Part shown: in pieces, positions 6,086 to 6,178 of the stretch
Layout of the letters: every line of letters starts with the position of its first letter
Numbering within the stretch: position 1 is the stretch's first letter
Assembly (NCBI GenBank): GCA_030149115.1
Contig: JASBSE010000242.1
Coordinates: 1 to 6,178, forward strand
Reading direction: 5' to 3'
DNA length: 6,178 nt
Source: Winogradskyella sp.
Lineage (GTDB): Bacteria; Bacteroidota; Bacteroidia; Flavobacteriales; Flavobacteriaceae
The notes under the pieces: model-generated
What the model saw: only the letters and a program-made list of their open reading frames with translations
Database searches by the model: none
What the model was told of the DNA's origin: nothing
Program-made: the position numbers and the translations under genes

Positions 6086-6132
6086 TTTTGATTGATGATT
6101 ACAGAACAAATGTCTGTGTTATTTTGATTGAT
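6086..6132 (-). repeat. Repeated ATCAATCAAAA motifs in the leader of the DUF4440-like gene
   Basis: On the minus strand, ATCAATCAAAA occurs at 6122-6132 and again at 6086-6096, inside AATCATCAATCAAAA (6086-6100), one base before the ATG. Related copies continue into the first codons (CCAATCAAAA at 6067-6076, ATCAATCAAA at 6049-6058), and another exact copy precedes the next gene (5517-5527). Between the leader copies, ACAGA (6101-6105) and TCTGT (6113-6117) form a small inverted repeat. The function is unknown. Confidence 0.55.
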
Positions 6133-6133
6133 T

Positions 6134-6159
6134 TAAACTTAATATGACCGAACTGTCAT
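6134..6159 (-). promoter_or_regulatory. Candidate operator-promoter for the minus-strand genes
   Basis: ATGACCGAACTGTCAT (6144-6159) is a near-perfect palindrome: seven-base half-sites ATGACCG and CTGTCAT differ at one paired position and flank a central AA. This form is like operators of TetR-family repressors (GACCGnnCGGTC type). Directly next to it on the minus strand is TAAGTTTA (6141-6134), a 7/8 match to the -7 element TAnnTTTG. No TTG is seen at standard -33 spacing, so the -7 call is weak. The site could equally serve a gene lying beyond the right edge. Confidence 0.4.
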
Positions 6160-6178
6160 TTTCTTAGTATCAGTTGTT

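Overview
The window looks like chromosomal DNA from a member of the Bacteroidota, most likely family Flavobacteriaceae. The evidence is low G+C content, A-rich leaders without clear Shine-Dalgarno sequences, signal peptides ending in 'A|Q', a lipoprotein signal ending 'LSC', a match to the Bacteroidota -7 promoter element (TAnnTTTG), and several families typical of the group (SLHDW-type YceI, head-GIN/DUF2807, DUF4440 with an NTF2-like fold). I see no mobile element, RNA gene or CRISPR array. No stretch longer than about 180 bases lacks a gene.

Layout: positions 5-988 (+) hold a complete thioredoxin reductase gene (trxB), closed by a strong intrinsic terminator at 1010-1041. A short regulatory gap follows. 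Next comes a plus-strand envelope cluster: a secreted YceI-family protein (1137-1730), a 445-residue outer-membrane beta-barrel of porin type (1756-3093), a second intrinsic terminator (3108-3144), and a strongly diverged second YceI-like protein (3148-3747) that starts only three bases after the terminator's T-rich tail. The rest of the window is on the minus strand and meets the plus-strand cluster tail to tail, with a 10-base gap. In transcription order it holds a secreted DUF4440-like protein (6084-5542), a DUF2807 lipoprotein with six TSGxD repeats (5500-4772), and a second, non-lipidated DUF2807 protein (4588-3758) with a perfect -7 element upstream.

Function: apart from cytosolic TrxB, every product carries a predicted export signal, so this is mainly a cell-envelope locus. 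The first YceI gene and the porin are 25 bases apart and probably cotranscribed. YceI proteins are lipocalin-like and some bind polyisoprenoids, so a YceI/porin/YceI set could handle a lipophilic or small molecule at the outer membrane; this is inference. The two DUF2807 proteins share an N-terminal region and a turn period of about 19-20 residues, but only one keeps the TSGxD ladder. The minus-strand leaders share an AATCATCAATCAAAA motif, and a near-palindrome at 6144-6159 resembles a TetR-type operator.

No wholly new system can be demonstrated from sequence alone. The most interesting points are the terminator directly before the second YceI-like gene, the YceI-porin-YceI arrangement, the diverged DUF2807 pair, and the shared leader and operator motifs.
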